Source: Candidatus Peregrinibacteria bacterium
GTDB taxonomy: Bacteria; Patescibacteriota; Gracilibacteria; UBA1369; GCA-2718715
DNA: 47,061 bases
Reading direction: 5' to 3'
Assembly (NCBI GenBank): GCA_014240275.1
Contig: JAAZXH010000005.1
Location: 1 to 47,061, forward strand
Under the pieces are notes generated by a model, which saw nothing but the letters and a program-made list of their open reading frames with translations, did no database searches and was not told the origin of the DNA. Position numbers and translations under genes: made by a program. Below, piece after piece: positions 15,009 to 23,890 of the stretch (the first letter of the stretch is position 1; each line of letters opens with the position of its first letter).

Positions 15009-17000
15009 ATGCAATATATATGCTTAGACATCGAATGTACCGGACTCGACCTTAGATCAGAACAAATTATCGAAATCGCAGCCGCAAAATTTGATAACGA
15101 TAAAATTATAGACACCTGGCAATCCTTCATTGCTCATGACAAAGAAATACCAGAAAACATTCAAATCTTAACAGGTATTACTCCCGACATGACAGCAAAC
15201 GCACCAACATTAGAAAGTGTCAAAGAAGGCTTAATCAAATTTGTAGCAGATGCTCCTATAATCGGACACAACATTAACTTTGACCTTAACTTCCTGAAAG
15301 CTAACAATGTTATCTTCGAAAACCTCCGGGTAGACACCTTACCATATAGCGAAATGACTCTAAAAAGCGGGAGTTACTCATTAGAAATGCTTTCCAAAAA
15401 ATTCAATCAAACCTACTTCCCATCACACAGAGCTCTAGACGACGTACTCGCAAACATAGAGCTATTTTGGACTATCCAAAAAACAATCCAACAACTTCCA
15501 AGCTACAACCAAGCAATACTAGAAACAGTTTTGAATCCAGCAAACCCACTCGAAAACATCATATTAAAGAGCTTAACAGATTCAGTAAATACAAACCTTA
15601 CAACACCAAACTATCAACTCGCACAACCGATAATTATCCCGGCAGGGCAAACTCATAACCAAGCTGAGGTCAAACAACTAGCAAAATCTTACCAAAACAC
15701 CTTATTCGTTATGGACCATAATCAGTTTGGAGACCTTGATCCAAGTTATGAAGCTTATCCAATTTCTGGGCAAAACTCATACATCAGTGCTGAAAACTTT
15801 TTAAACAACCATCAAAAAGGAACAAACTGGATCCTCAAGGCCAAAATTGCCTGCAAATTAGATCCAGATAAAGCCACATTTCTTCGTAACCTAAACCTAC
15901 GTAACCAAGAGTACAATGAAACCCACTTATACTGTAGCGATGGATACTCCTACGAACTCAAAAACAACTACCAAATTAGCTATTACGATTTTTTCAAAAT
16001 GCTAAAACTTGGGGTACTTCCAAACGTTAACGAAGTTGTGATTTTAGAACAACCATATTTTATTGAAGAATATATTAAGTCACAAGAAACCAAGCTTTAC
16101 ACCCACAAAATTTCAGATGAAGTTATTCAAAATCAATTCCAAGAATTTATTGAAAAAAACTTCGAAAAAGGAGGCTATTTCCGGAGCGATCACCTACTCG
16201 AAGACCCATTTTTAAAACACGACCAAAGATTAGCTAACATGATCAAAGCCTGCCTTAAACAGCAAAACCTAAACCCAAATTTAGCCGAAAACAAACTAAT
16301 TTCTATTTCAATTAGTCAAAACCAAGCCCCTATGATCAAATTATTAGATCATAACCTCTACTTAAAATCTGAAGACCTCTACCCTCATATCCCTCATAAA
16401 CTATCAATTTTCAAACCTGCAATTAGCTCAGACATTATACTAAATCATCCAAAAAACATACACAACCAAAGTACAGAACAAATCAGTTTTATCTTAAAAC
16501 AAATCAAAAATATTGAAAACTCAAACGGAATACTAATAATTTCTTCAAACTTACAACAAATCAAAGAAATCTACTGCGAACTACATCAAAGCCTAGACAC
16601 AGACAACTACACGCTGCTTGCACAAAATCAAAGTGGATCTAAATCTAAAATTTTAGAAACCATGACCAACAATCAAAAACCTTACATTTTGATTTGCACC
16701 CATCACTTTTTACTAAAATTCCAACCAAAATTAAACAACCTACAAATTGCAATCATAACTAAACTTCCTATCGGCTTACCAACTCACTACTACTACAACT
16801 ACCTAAAAAACCAAGACCAGAATCAATTTATGAACTTAACTCTACCTCACACCGCCTATACTATAGGTAATATATGCCAACAACTACACTACCAAAACCA
16901 GATCAACCATATCGATTTATTAGATGATAGAATCTTATCAACAAGCTGGGGTAAAACTATAGCCAAACACTTACCAACTTACGTACAATTGCAATCTTAA
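15009..17000 (+). CDS. DnaQ-type 3'-5' exonuclease fused to a degenerate DinG-like helicase region
   Basis: The first 160 residues are a DEDDh exonuclease: DIECTG near the start, HNINFDLNFL near 98 and HRALDD near 138. The remaining 500 residues have no recognisable Walker A (GxGKT) or DEAH motif. Yet the final 150 residues track the DinG/XPD second helicase lobe in order: ILIISSNLQQIKEIY, LLAQNQSGSKSKILE, then ICTHHFLLKF where GTGSFWEGVD is expected. After these come IITKLPIGLPT, ICQQLHYQNQ in place of the QGxGRxIR arginine-finger motif, and LDDRILSTSWGK. In Firmicutes DinG combines the same two parts. This looks like a nuclease with an ATPase-dead DinG scaffold. ATG 15009 fits the domain edge; ATG 14979 would overlap rsmA. 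Confidence 0.75.
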   Translation: MQYICLDIECTGLDLRSEQIIEIAAAKFDNDKIIDTWQSFIAHDKEIPENIQILTGITPDMTANAPTLESVKEGLIKFVADAPIIGHNINFDLNFLKANNVIFENLRVDTLPYSEMTLKSGSYSLEMLSKKFNQTYFPSHRALDDVLANIELFWTIQKTIQQLPSYNQAILETVLNPANPLENIILKSLTDSVNTNLTTPNYQLAQPIIIPAGQTHNQAEVKQLAKSYQNTLFVMDHNQFGDLDPSYEAYPISGQNSYISAENFLNNHQKGTNWILKAKIACKLDPDKATFLRNLNLRNQEYNETHLYCSDGYSYELKNNYQISYYDFFKMLKLGVLPNVNEVVILEQPYFIEEYIKSQETKLYTHKISDEVIQNQFQEFIEKNFEKGGYFRSDHLLEDPFLKHDQRLANMIKACLKQQNLNPNLAENKLISISISQNQAPMIKLLDHNLYLKSEDLYPHIPHKLSIFKPAISSDIILNHPKNIHNQSTEQISFILKQIKNIENSNGILIISSNLQQIKEIYCELHQSLDTDNYTLLAQNQSGSKSKILETMTNNQKPYILICTHHFLLKFQPKLNNLQIAIITKLPIGLPTHYYYNYLKNQDQNQFMNLTLPHTAYTIGNICQQLHYQNQINHIDLLDDRILSTSWGKTIAKHLPTYVQLQS

Positions 17001-18370
17001 TGAGTTTCTAAAATCTTTACGTGGAGTTTAACTAAAGCTTCGCGCACGATCTCAGATACTACTGGGTGGGCAAATACCATTCGGCGTAAATCAGAGACTT
17101 TCATTTTTTGCATAATTGGGATAGTCATCATATGCATAACCTCTGTAGCTAAGTCACCAATTACGTGAACACCTAAAATAGTACCGTAACAATCTGAAAT
17201 AAGTTTTATAAAACCTTGAGTTTCCGATTTAATTTGAGCTTTAGCATTAACCAAGTAAGGTACTTTAGCAACTAAATAATCGATATTTTTCGCCTTACAC
17301 TCTTCTTCAGAAAGACCACAAGTTCCAATTTCAGGATAAGTAAAAACCGGGTCCGGAAAAGTTGTGTAGTCAACCTTATAATAATCCGCATATTCTTTTA
17401 AAACATGATGAGCTACAAATAAACCTTCTCGCTCTGCACCATAGGCACTACCGCTCAAACCAATAGCATCCCCTATGGCAAAAATATGCGGTTTTGAGGT
17501 TTGCAAGTCAGAATTAACCTTTACTCTGCCACGGTCTAGCTCTAAAGCTAAACTCGCAAAATAATCTGTATATGGCACAACTCCAATCGCACTTAACACA
17601 TATTCAAATTCAGCTTCTTCACCATTTGAAAATTTCGCTTTTAACAAATCTGATTCCGTATCTAAACTCTGTATAGTAGTAGAAGTTAAAACCTTAATAC
17701 CACGCCTTTGATACAATTTAGTCAGCTCATTGCCTAAGTCTGCATCTGAATAACTCAAAACATGTTCCGCCATATCTATTAATGTCACTTTGGTGCCAAA
17801 TGTTTCAAAATAAGTTGCGAATTCTACTCCAACCGGGCCACCACCTACAATCAGCATAGAAGCAGGAATTGCATTTAATTCAAAGATATTATCAGAAATT
17901 AAAAACCTTGGGTCTTCATCTATGTAACCTGGAAATTTACGAGCGGATCCACCAGATGCCAAAACAAAGTTATCTGCTGTATATTGGTTTCCTGCAACAT
18001 CTATAGTATTATCATCTATAAATTCAGCCTTTCCAGAAATAATTTCAACTCCATCATTTCTTAAAAGATAGTCTGCTCCTTTGCGTAATTTTGACATAAT
18101 TTCTGATCTTTTTTCGACCATCCTATCAAAATCGTACTCTAATTTGTTCTCAAAAATTTTAATGCCGTAATCATCCAAATGCCTGGCATGCCTATACATT
18201 TCGGCAGAATACAACATAGTTTTTGCAGGAATACAGCCGCGATTAAGGCAAGTACCACCCAAATCGCGAGCCTCAACTACTGCAACTTTTTTATTATTAC
18301 GAGCCAATATACGAGCACATTCCATACCACCAGGTCCAGCGCCAATTACTATTGCATCAAAATTACTCAT
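16997..18370 (-). CDS. lpdA: Dihydrolipoamide dehydrogenase (E3)
   Basis: The 457-residue flavoprotein has the FAD motif IVIGAGPGGMECA (8-19), the redox-active disulphide GGTCLNRGCIPAK (Cys41/Cys46) and the NAD motif IVGGGPVGVEFATYF near 175. The second FAD motif is FAIGDAIG near 296, and the catalytic His-Glu pair is H435/E440 (HPVVSE). It reoxidises dihydrolipoyl groups of 2-oxoacid dehydrogenases or the glycine cleavage H protein. It is convergent with the exonuclease gene (4-base overlap). The lipoate ligase genes lie close upstream on the same strand, which supports a role on lipoyl proteins rather than in mercury or glutathione reduction. Confidence 0.9.
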   Translation of the reverse strand: MSNFDAIVIGAGPGGMECARILARNNKKVAVVEARDLGGTCLNRGCIPAKTMLYSAEMYRHARHLDDYGIKIFENKLEYDFDRMVEKRSEIMSKLRKGADYLLRNDGVEIISGKAEFIDDNTIDVAGNQYTADNFVLASGGSARKFPGYIDEDPRFLISDNIFELNAIPASMLIVGGGPVGVEFATYFETFGTKVTLIDMAEHVLSYSDADLGNELTKLYQRRGIKVLTSTTIQSLDTESDLLKAKFSNGEEAEFEYVLSAIGVVPYTDYFASLALELDRGRVKVNSDLQTSKPHIFAIGDAIGLSGSAYGAEREGLFVAHHVLKEYADYYKVDYTTFPDPVFTYPEIGTCGLSEEECKAKNIDYLVAKVPYLVNAKAQIKSETQGFIKLISDCYGTILGVHVIGDLATEVMHMMTIPIMQKMKVSDLRRMVFAHPVVSEIVREALVKLHVKILETH

Positions 18371-18434
18371 AAAAAATCTTTAAATCAAATACATTTTAAC
18401 AAAAGTACTCTAATAATTCTACTATCATTACAAA

Positions 18435-18950
18435 CTAGTTTCTACGACCATAAACATAGCTCCTAATACAAAATACCTTATTATACTTTTCTCGTATTTT
18501 TTTCTCTAAAGATGGTAAGTATACTTGTACAAAAGCTCTCCCACCAATTTTAGCTTCAACATGAGCTAAATGATCAGTTAACGAATTAAACTCATCATGA
18601 TCATTATCATCAAAACCAATTATTTCTAAAATATGCGAATCAGAAACCTCAACCATTTCTTGCAATGATTTTGAAGCACATACTTTATTAGGAACTGAAT
18701 TTGATTCAGGCCTCTTAAGCTTTGAACTTTCAAGATTTTCAAGAACAATAAATTCAGGAATTGCAGTAACAAAAATCTCTTTTACTTTATGCGAAGGTAA
18801 ACCAAGTACTTCATTTACTTCTAAATTTACGTTATCAGAAACTGACTCAATTAAAGGTTTATTAGGTACAGAATTCTCGGGGTGGTTACAAGGAGTCATA
18901 GACTCAAAATCTCTCATAAAACGCAAAAAACTTGCTCTTTCCGAAACCAT
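18435..18950 (-). CDS. Hypothetical protein with two similar segments
   Basis: From ATG 18950 the protein has 171 residues. An upstream GTG at 19031 would overlap lplA by 26 bases and seems less likely. No family was recognised. Two stretches resemble one another (PENSVPNK... and PESNSVPNK..., each followed by a hydrophobic beta-like segment with EVLGLP or EIIGFD), suggesting an internal duplication. The C-terminus (LEKKIREKYNKVFCIRSYVYGRRN) is basic. It lies between lpdA and lplA on the same strand, so it may be co-transcribed. No signal peptide or membrane segment. Confidence 0.55.
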   Translation of the reverse strand: MVSERASFLRFMRDFESMTPCNHPENSVPNKPLIESVSDNVNLEVNEVLGLPSHKVKEIFVTAIPEFIVLENLESSKLKRPESNSVPNKVCASKSLQEMVEVSDSHILEIIGFDDNDHDEFNSLTDHLAHVEAKIGGRAFVQVYLPSLEKKIREKYNKVFCIRSYVYGRRN

Positions 18951-19005
18951 AGTTTGTGGGGTTAAAAACCAATTGTAGCAAACGAGATTTTGGATGCAAG
19001 ATATT

Positions 19006-19758
19006 TTAATATTTAAAGTTCCAACTATCACTAAAATACTTATCTACAAACTTTTCAGACGCAGCTTCTTTTAAAGCCTCAGTTAAATCTAAAACCTCTG
19101 GCTTATAAGCTTTAAACTCCTCTTGTAAAAAAGCAATATAATGCTCTTGCAAAGCTTGAAAACTTAAAGATACATCTAATATATGATTTATTCCAGTTAC
19201 AACCGACTTCACACTTTTAACAAACTTGTCTCTCAATTTTTCATCCGAAACATTTAAATATGAAAACATTTTATCTACATCTACATCCATCAAAATGGTT
19301 CCATGTTGCAATAACACACCATGCCTTCTAGTTTGGGCATTACCAGAGATCTTTTTACCATCCACCAATATATCATTTAGTGGCTTGAAAGTAGCCTTAA
19401 TACCTAACTGCTTTAATCCCTTAATAATAATTTGAATAATTTGTTCATAAGACTCTCGAACACCCAAAGATTTCAAAAAAGGATGTCCTATGGGGATACA
19501 AACACTATAAGTTAACTCACTATCACTATAAACTGCACCACCTCCAGTTTGACGCCGAATAACGTCAATCTTATCTGCATAGCATTTTGCCAAATCTAAT
19601 TCTTGCTCAGCAGATTGAAAGTAGCCCAAATAAACACAGTTCTTAGGACCTGAAAACCTCCAAATAATCTCATTATCAGCAGCTGACTGCAACATCAAAT
19701 ACTCATCAACAGCCATATTTACAGCTCCTTTATTTTTTGTGTCTCTATAAATTTTCAT
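19006..19758 (-). CDS. lplA: Lipoate-protein ligase A, catalytic domain
   Basis: The 250-residue protein has the lipoate ligase motifs: RRQTGGGAVYSDSELTYSV near 70 and the lysine-bearing NDILVDGKKISGNAQTR near 127, then LLQHGTILMDVDVD. It activates lipoate with ATP and transfers it to a lysine on E2 or H proteins. The C-terminal accessory domain needed for activation is absent from this chain and is encoded by the gene just upstream (14-base overlap), as in archaeal LplA/LplB pairs. It suggests lipoate is scavenged from other cells. Confidence 0.9.
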   Translation of the reverse strand: MKIYRDTKNKGAVNMAVDEYLMLQSAADNEIIWRFSGPKNCVYLGYFQSAEQELDLAKCYADKIDVIRRQTGGGAVYSDSELTYSVCIPIGHPFLKSLGVRESYEQIIQIIIKGLKQLGIKATFKPLNDILVDGKKISGNAQTRRHGVLLQHGTILMDVDVDKMFSYLNVSDEKLRDKFVKSVKSVVTGINHILDVSLSFQALQEHYIAFLQEEFKAYKPEVLDLTEALKEAASEKFVDKYFSDSWNFKY

Positions 19759-20029
19759 AAATCTGCTTTAATACATATATTAAATCTTTAGAAGCAAAAC
19801 CATAAAGTTCAATCTGATTATCTAATAGATAATTATCTATAAGCTCTGGATTAATTTCAGCTAGAGTTTTACCAAGCAAAAAAGCTTCTAGACCTTCTTT
19901 AGCCTCTTCTGGATGCATAAAAAAATCACCAAAGATCTTACATTCCAAAATTTTATCCAGCTCAAACACAGCATGAATACGCAGTAACTTCCCTCCTGGT
20001 ACCTTATAATCAAAGGTCTTTACATTCAT
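19745..20029 (-). CDS. lplB: Separate lipoate ligase C-terminal domain (LplB-like)
   Basis: This 94-residue protein matches the lipoate ligase C-terminal domain pattern: GGKLLRIHAVFELDKI, then CKIFGDFFMHPEE and a helix pair. In single-chain LplA this domain follows the catalytic domain and is needed for lipoyl-AMP formation. Thermoplasma encodes it separately as LplB. The ATG overlaps the uvrB TGA stop (ATGA, 20026-20029) and its 3' end overlaps lplA by 14 bases, so the three genes form one translationally coupled unit. Confidence 0.82.
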   Translation of the reverse strand: MNVKTFDYKVPGGKLLRIHAVFELDKILECKIFGDFFMHPEEAKEGLEAFLLGKTLAEINPELIDNYLLDNQIELYGFASKDLIYVLKQIYENL

Positions 20030-21999
20030 AATTTATACTTAGTCTTAATAGCCTCGATTTCATCCCGTAATAAAGCTGCCTTTTCAAAGTCTAAGTTCAT
20101 AGAAGCCAACTCCATTTGCTCACTCAATTCAGCCACCAGTTGCATACGTCTTTCTTCTGGTATCTCTTTGCCTTCATAATGCGGTATTTGTTTATCCAGC
20201 TCAGATTTACGATGCTGGGCAATATCTTTAATAGCTTTTTTAATCGTCTCAGGAGTAATCCCATGTTTTTCATTATGAGCGTTTTGAATTTCTCGCCTTC
20301 TTTTAGTTTCTTCAATCGCATATTCCATAGAATCTGTAATTTGATCACCATACATAACCACAAACCCATTCACATTCCGTGCCGCCCTACCAACAATTTG
20401 CACCAAGGCAGATTTCGAACGCAAAAATCCATTTTTATCTGCATCCAAAATACACACAAAAGAAACTTCTTGCAGATCCAAACCTTCTCTTAATAAGTTA
20501 ATCCCAACTATTACGTCTATAGTGCCCTCACGCAGTTCACGCAAAATGTCGATCCGCTCTATCGTATCAATATCTGAGTGTAAATATTTAACTTTAACAC
20601 CATTATTCCTTAAATATTCAGTTAAAGCTTCAGCCGATTTTTTGGTCAAAGTAGTTATCAGGGCTCTTTCTTGTCGCTTCACAACTTTTTCAATTTCTAA
20701 TCTTGCATTTTCAATCTGACCAGAAGTTGGCCGAACCTCGATAACAGGATCTAACAAACCAGTCGGGCGAATAATTTGCTCTACTATTTCTTCTTTAGGA
20801 GTAATACCAAACTCATATTTACCAGGTGTGGCCGAAACAAACACAGCTTGCTTCATATGCCCCTCAAACTCCTGGAAATTTAATGGTCTATTATCATGAG
20901 CCGACGGGAGGCGAAAACCAAAGTCTATCAAAGTATTTTTACGGGACCTATTACCCTCATACATCCCTCCAAATTGGGGAACTGTAATATGTGATTCATC
21001 AATCACCATCAAAAAATCATCTGGAAAGTAATCTAACAAAGTCGATGGTTGCTCACCTTCTTCGCGCTGATTTAAATAACGGGTATAATTTTCTATTCCA
21101 TTACAATAACCGGTTTCTAAAAGCATTTCTAAATCATATTCGGTACGCGACTTAATACGATGGGCCTCCAAGGGTTTACCCATTTCTATCAATTGTTTAT
21201 GACGGATTTCTAAATCAGAACGAATAGCATCTACCGCTTTGCGTATTTTCTCGGAGGTAGTAACATCATGCTTAGCTGGAAAGACCTTTAATGTGTCATG
21301 TTCCTTCAAATGTTCTCCAGTAAATGGATCAACTTCTACAATTTTTTCAATTTCATCTCCAAAAAAATCAATCATAAAAATATTATCCGAAGATGGAGGA
21401 AAAATTTCAACTACATCACCTAAAACTCGAAACATTCCATTTTTAAAATCTAGATCAGCCCGTACATACTGCATGTCGGTTAAATGTCTTAACATTTTAT
21501 CTCTCGAACGAAATTCAGAAACCTTTAACTCCATACAAATATTTTGATAATCCTCTACAGAACCTAATCCATAAATACAACTTACAGTGGCAACTATTAT
21601 TACATCTCGGCGAGTTAGTAAGTCTACCGTGGCAGAATGGCGAAATTTATTAATTTCTTCGTTAATCGAAGCATCTTTTTCAATAAAAGTATCTGAAGCT
21701 GGCATATATGCCTCTGGCTGATAATAATCGTAATATGATACAAAATAATTCACAGCATTATTAGGGAAAAACTCCCTAAACTCAGCAGCCAATTGGGCAG
21801 CAAGAGTTTTATTATGAGCTAAAATCAAGGTTGGCCTTTGCAAATCTTGAATAACGTTGGCAATAGTAAAGGTCTTACCAGTACCGGTTGCACCAAGCAA
21901 GGTAGAATGCTGTTTATTTTTTTTGATTAAACCAAGCAACTTTTCAATAGCTTTTGGTTGATCCCCCTGTGGTGTAAATTCTGTAATTAATTCAAACAT
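20026..21999 (-). CDS. uvrB: Excinuclease ABC subunit B
   Basis: The 657-residue protein has Walker A GATGTGKT at 36-43 and the beta-hairpin region YYDYYQPEAYMP near 90. Also present are DESHITVPQ, GINLLREGLDLQEV and IVGRAARN in the second lobe, and a C-terminal UVR domain (about 615-655) that binds UvrC. It verifies damage in nucleotide-excision repair. The stop is TGA, one of only three in the window, and is embedded in the ATGA overlap with lplB. A possible TTGAAA/TTAAAA pair upstream (22034-22007, minus strand) would give an almost leaderless mRNA. Confidence 0.97.
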   Translation of the reverse strand: MFELITEFTPQGDQPKAIEKLLGLIKKNKQHSTLLGATGTGKTFTIANVIQDLQRPTLILAHNKTLAAQLAAEFREFFPNNAVNYFVSYYDYYQPEAYMPASDTFIEKDASINEEINKFRHSATVDLLTRRDVIIVATVSCIYGLGSVEDYQNICMELKVSEFRSRDKMLRHLTDMQYVRADLDFKNGMFRVLGDVVEIFPPSSDNIFMIDFFGDEIEKIVEVDPFTGEHLKEHDTLKVFPAKHDVTTSEKIRKAVDAIRSDLEIRHKQLIEMGKPLEAHRIKSRTEYDLEMLLETGYCNGIENYTRYLNQREEGEQPSTLLDYFPDDFLMVIDESHITVPQFGGMYEGNRSRKNTLIDFGFRLPSAHDNRPLNFQEFEGHMKQAVFVSATPGKYEFGITPKEEIVEQIIRPTGLLDPVIEVRPTSGQIENARLEIEKVVKRQERALITTLTKKSAEALTEYLRNNGVKVKYLHSDIDTIERIDILRELREGTIDVIVGINLLREGLDLQEVSFVCILDADKNGFLRSKSALVQIVGRAARNVNGFVVMYGDQITDSMEYAIEETKRRREIQNAHNEKHGITPETIKKAIKDIAQHRKSELDKQIPHYEGKEIPEERRMQLVAELSEQMELASMNLDFEKAALLRDEIEAIKTKYKL

Positions 22000-22049
22000 A
22001 AATCGATTTTAACTAAAAATTTCCAAAATTTCAATCTAATGTTTTGCGT

Positions 22050-22077
22050 TTGCTTTTTTTACAAAGACTATTATAAT
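22050..22077 (+). promoter_or_regulatory. Promoter of the 536-residue orphan gene
   Basis: TTGCTT (22050-22055), a 16-base spacer and a perfect TATAAT (22072-22077) sit 22 bases before ATG 22100, in the divergent gap with uvrB. Confidence 0.65.
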
Positions 22078-22099
22078 TAAAACCTTTTTAAATTTCTAC

Positions 22100-23710
22100 A
22101 TGCCAAAACCAATTAAAAATCCAAAGAGCACTTCACCAATCGACATAGCACTCATACGTTGCCCACATAACGGAATTGGAAATCCAAACGAAGTTCAAAC
22201 CTTACTTACAAACATACAACATACTATACTGCCGCTTATTTGGTTTCCACCTGAATTCCTACAATACCTACAATTTGTTAGCCTAAACCCAAACATCATA
22301 CAAAGCTCACACTTACAAAACCCACAACAACGAATTATAACGCAAGCTATTTCCGGAACTCAAACCACCTTACACTTTCCAAGGATTGGACAAAACACTA
22401 AACTTGCCAACAAAAGCAAAACCACACAGCAAAAACTCGACGCCACATTTTTTACAGATCTAGACCTTAGTAACCCAACCCTTCAAGCTAAATTCAAAAA
22501 ATTTATTTCATCAATACACAGCTTAAATCAATGGATAGAAAATTCAGTTCAAAGAGAAATCAAACAAATCTTAAGACAGCTAGCTCAAGATACTTCCAAC
22601 AAAAGCGTTGCAGTATTTTATTCCTTCCCAATGACAATTGGCAGACTTAAAAAACCAAGTATCCAAAAAAAACACGACCTTCGAGGGGGGCAGACAGAAC
22701 CTGGGTCCGTACTCTTTAAAACTTTAGTTGATAATCAAGAACTCAAAACTCCAGACGTAGAACAAGCGATCTTAGAATACTTTACAAACGCATTTGTTCC
22801 AACCTCTGACCAATACGACACAGGCCTCCATACTAAATGCAGCACAGTGGACTTCAACTCTTTTTGTGAGGCTATTGCATTGAGTAACATCATTACCACG
22901 TACCAAAACAAACCAGCCGACTATTTAACTCATAACAACTTATTATTTTGTATTGCGGCTGACATCATGGCACAAAACAACTTTCAAAAAACAACCGAAG
23001 ACGCTGAAGAATCAAATGTAAATGGCCTATTCGAAATTCACCTAAAACTCATTGAATCGTACGAATTTATTCAAAAAGTTTTACAAAAACCAAAAGAGTA
23101 TCACCAATACATACAAGGAGTAATAGAAGAAAACCCAGAAGATTACGATGAAAACTACCAAGGAAGCTTATACGATATAATAGTTGAAGATACAAATATT
23201 ATATTTAATCAATTTAAATTATTACACGATGTCTTCGGTAGTGCCGTTTTAGAAGGTAGAAAAGTTACAGACGATCAAGACATAAAGCTAAAAGACGTAA
23301 CCTCAAAACTCGGAAATGCAAACTACAGTGGCTTTTTACCATTTATGTACAACCCATATTTAAGTAAGGCCTACAAATTGCTAGATGCCAACGAAATAAA
23401 AGACCCACAATTATTTTCAAATACAATTAGTCGATATTTCTTTGCAGAGCTGATTTCCGACGTAATCCAAGGCAACTTTAACCGCAGGTTACCCAGAGGA
23501 TCATACGACCCAGCAGTTGCTGCATTATGCAGCACCATAACCGACCGACAGCTAGAAAACTTCCTCCACAACCTCCAATTACTCAACGAAGATCAAGACG
23601 CCCAGTTTTTAATATTAAGAGACCTTCCACGCGAAATTCAATTTTCCGAAAATTTATCTGACGAGCACAAACAAACACTTCTTCAAGCCTTTGAAAAAAT
23701 CAAAAAATAG
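22100..23710 (+). CDS. Hypothetical protein, 536 residues, no recognised family
   Basis: The protein shows no signal peptide, no clear membrane segment and no motif I can assign. It is Gln/Asn/Lys-rich with many predicted helices, an acidic stretch near 340-365 (EENPEDYDENYQGS), and conserved-looking hydrophobic helices in the last third. It has its own promoter and is bounded downstream by the tRNA-Arg promoter. It opens the accessory segment that also holds the fusion protein and the collagenase-like gene. The function is unknown. Confidence 0.65.
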   Translation: MPKPIKNPKSTSPIDIALIRCPHNGIGNPNEVQTLLTNIQHTILPLIWFPPEFLQYLQFVSLNPNIIQSSHLQNPQQRIITQAISGTQTTLHFPRIGQNTKLANKSKTTQQKLDATFFTDLDLSNPTLQAKFKKFISSIHSLNQWIENSVQREIKQILRQLAQDTSNKSVAVFYSFPMTIGRLKKPSIQKKHDLRGGQTEPGSVLFKTLVDNQELKTPDVEQAILEYFTNAFVPTSDQYDTGLHTKCSTVDFNSFCEAIALSNIITTYQNKPADYLTHNNLLFCIAADIMAQNNFQKTTEDAEESNVNGLFEIHLKLIESYEFIQKVLQKPKEYHQYIQGVIEENPEDYDENYQGSLYDIIVEDTNIIFNQFKLLHDVFGSAVLEGRKVTDDQDIKLKDVTSKLGNANYSGFLPFMYNPYLSKAYKLLDANEIKDPQLFSNTISRYFFAELISDVIQGNFNRRLPRGSYDPAVAALCSTITDRQLENFLHNLQLLNEDQDAQFLILRDLPREIQFSENLSDEHKQTLLQAFEKIKK

Positions 23711-23711
23711 A

Positions 23712-23739
23712 TTGCTATTTCAAGTAAAAGTGCTAGAAT
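23712..23739 (+). promoter_or_regulatory. Promoter of tRNA-Arg(GCG)
   Basis: TTGCTA (23712-23717), a 16-base spacer and TAGAAT (23734-23739) preceded by TGC (extended -10). The predicted start is only a few bases before the tRNA 5' end. Confidence 0.7.
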
Positions 23740-23750
23740 ATTGGCACGTT

Positions 23751-23827
23751 GCACTCGTAGCTTAGCTGGATAGAGCGCAAGCTTGCGGAGCTTGAGGTCA
23801 CAGGTTCGAATCCTGTCGAGTGCGCCA
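23751..23827 (+). tRNA. tRNA-Arg, anticodon GCG, CCA encoded
   Basis: The 77-base cloverleaf is complete. The acceptor stem is gcactcg/cgagtgc, the D arm gctt...gagc, the anticodon stem caagc/gcttg with loop ttgcgga (GCG at 34-36), and the T arm acagg-ttcgaat-cctgt, followed by discriminator G and CCA. GCG reads CGC and CGU. Most bacteria instead use tRNA-Arg(ACG) edited to inosine by TadA. Confidence 0.95.
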
Positions 23828-23837
23828 TTTTTAAAAT

Positions 23838-23866
23838 TTGACAAAGATCACAAAGGAGAGTATATT
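23838..23866 (+). promoter_or_regulatory. Promoter of the LOG-MTase-PBP fusion gene
   Basis: A perfect TTGACA (23838-23843), a 17-base spacer and TATATT (23861-23866) lie 11 bases after the tRNA 3' end. The predicted start near 23873 leaves about 18 bases before ATG 23891. No terminator separates it from the tRNA, so read-through is also possible. Confidence 0.65.
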
Positions 23867-23890
23867 ACATGGGTATACTTAATTTTATCT

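Noticed and set aside
18951-19031. GTG start of the hypothetical gene next to lplA
   Set aside because: It would overlap lplA by 26 bases, and an ATG is available at 18950.
23783-23890. Upstream extension of the fusion protein starting inside tRNA-Arg
   Set aside because: The 36 extra residues translate tRNA and promoter sequence; the LOG domain begins just after ATG 23891.
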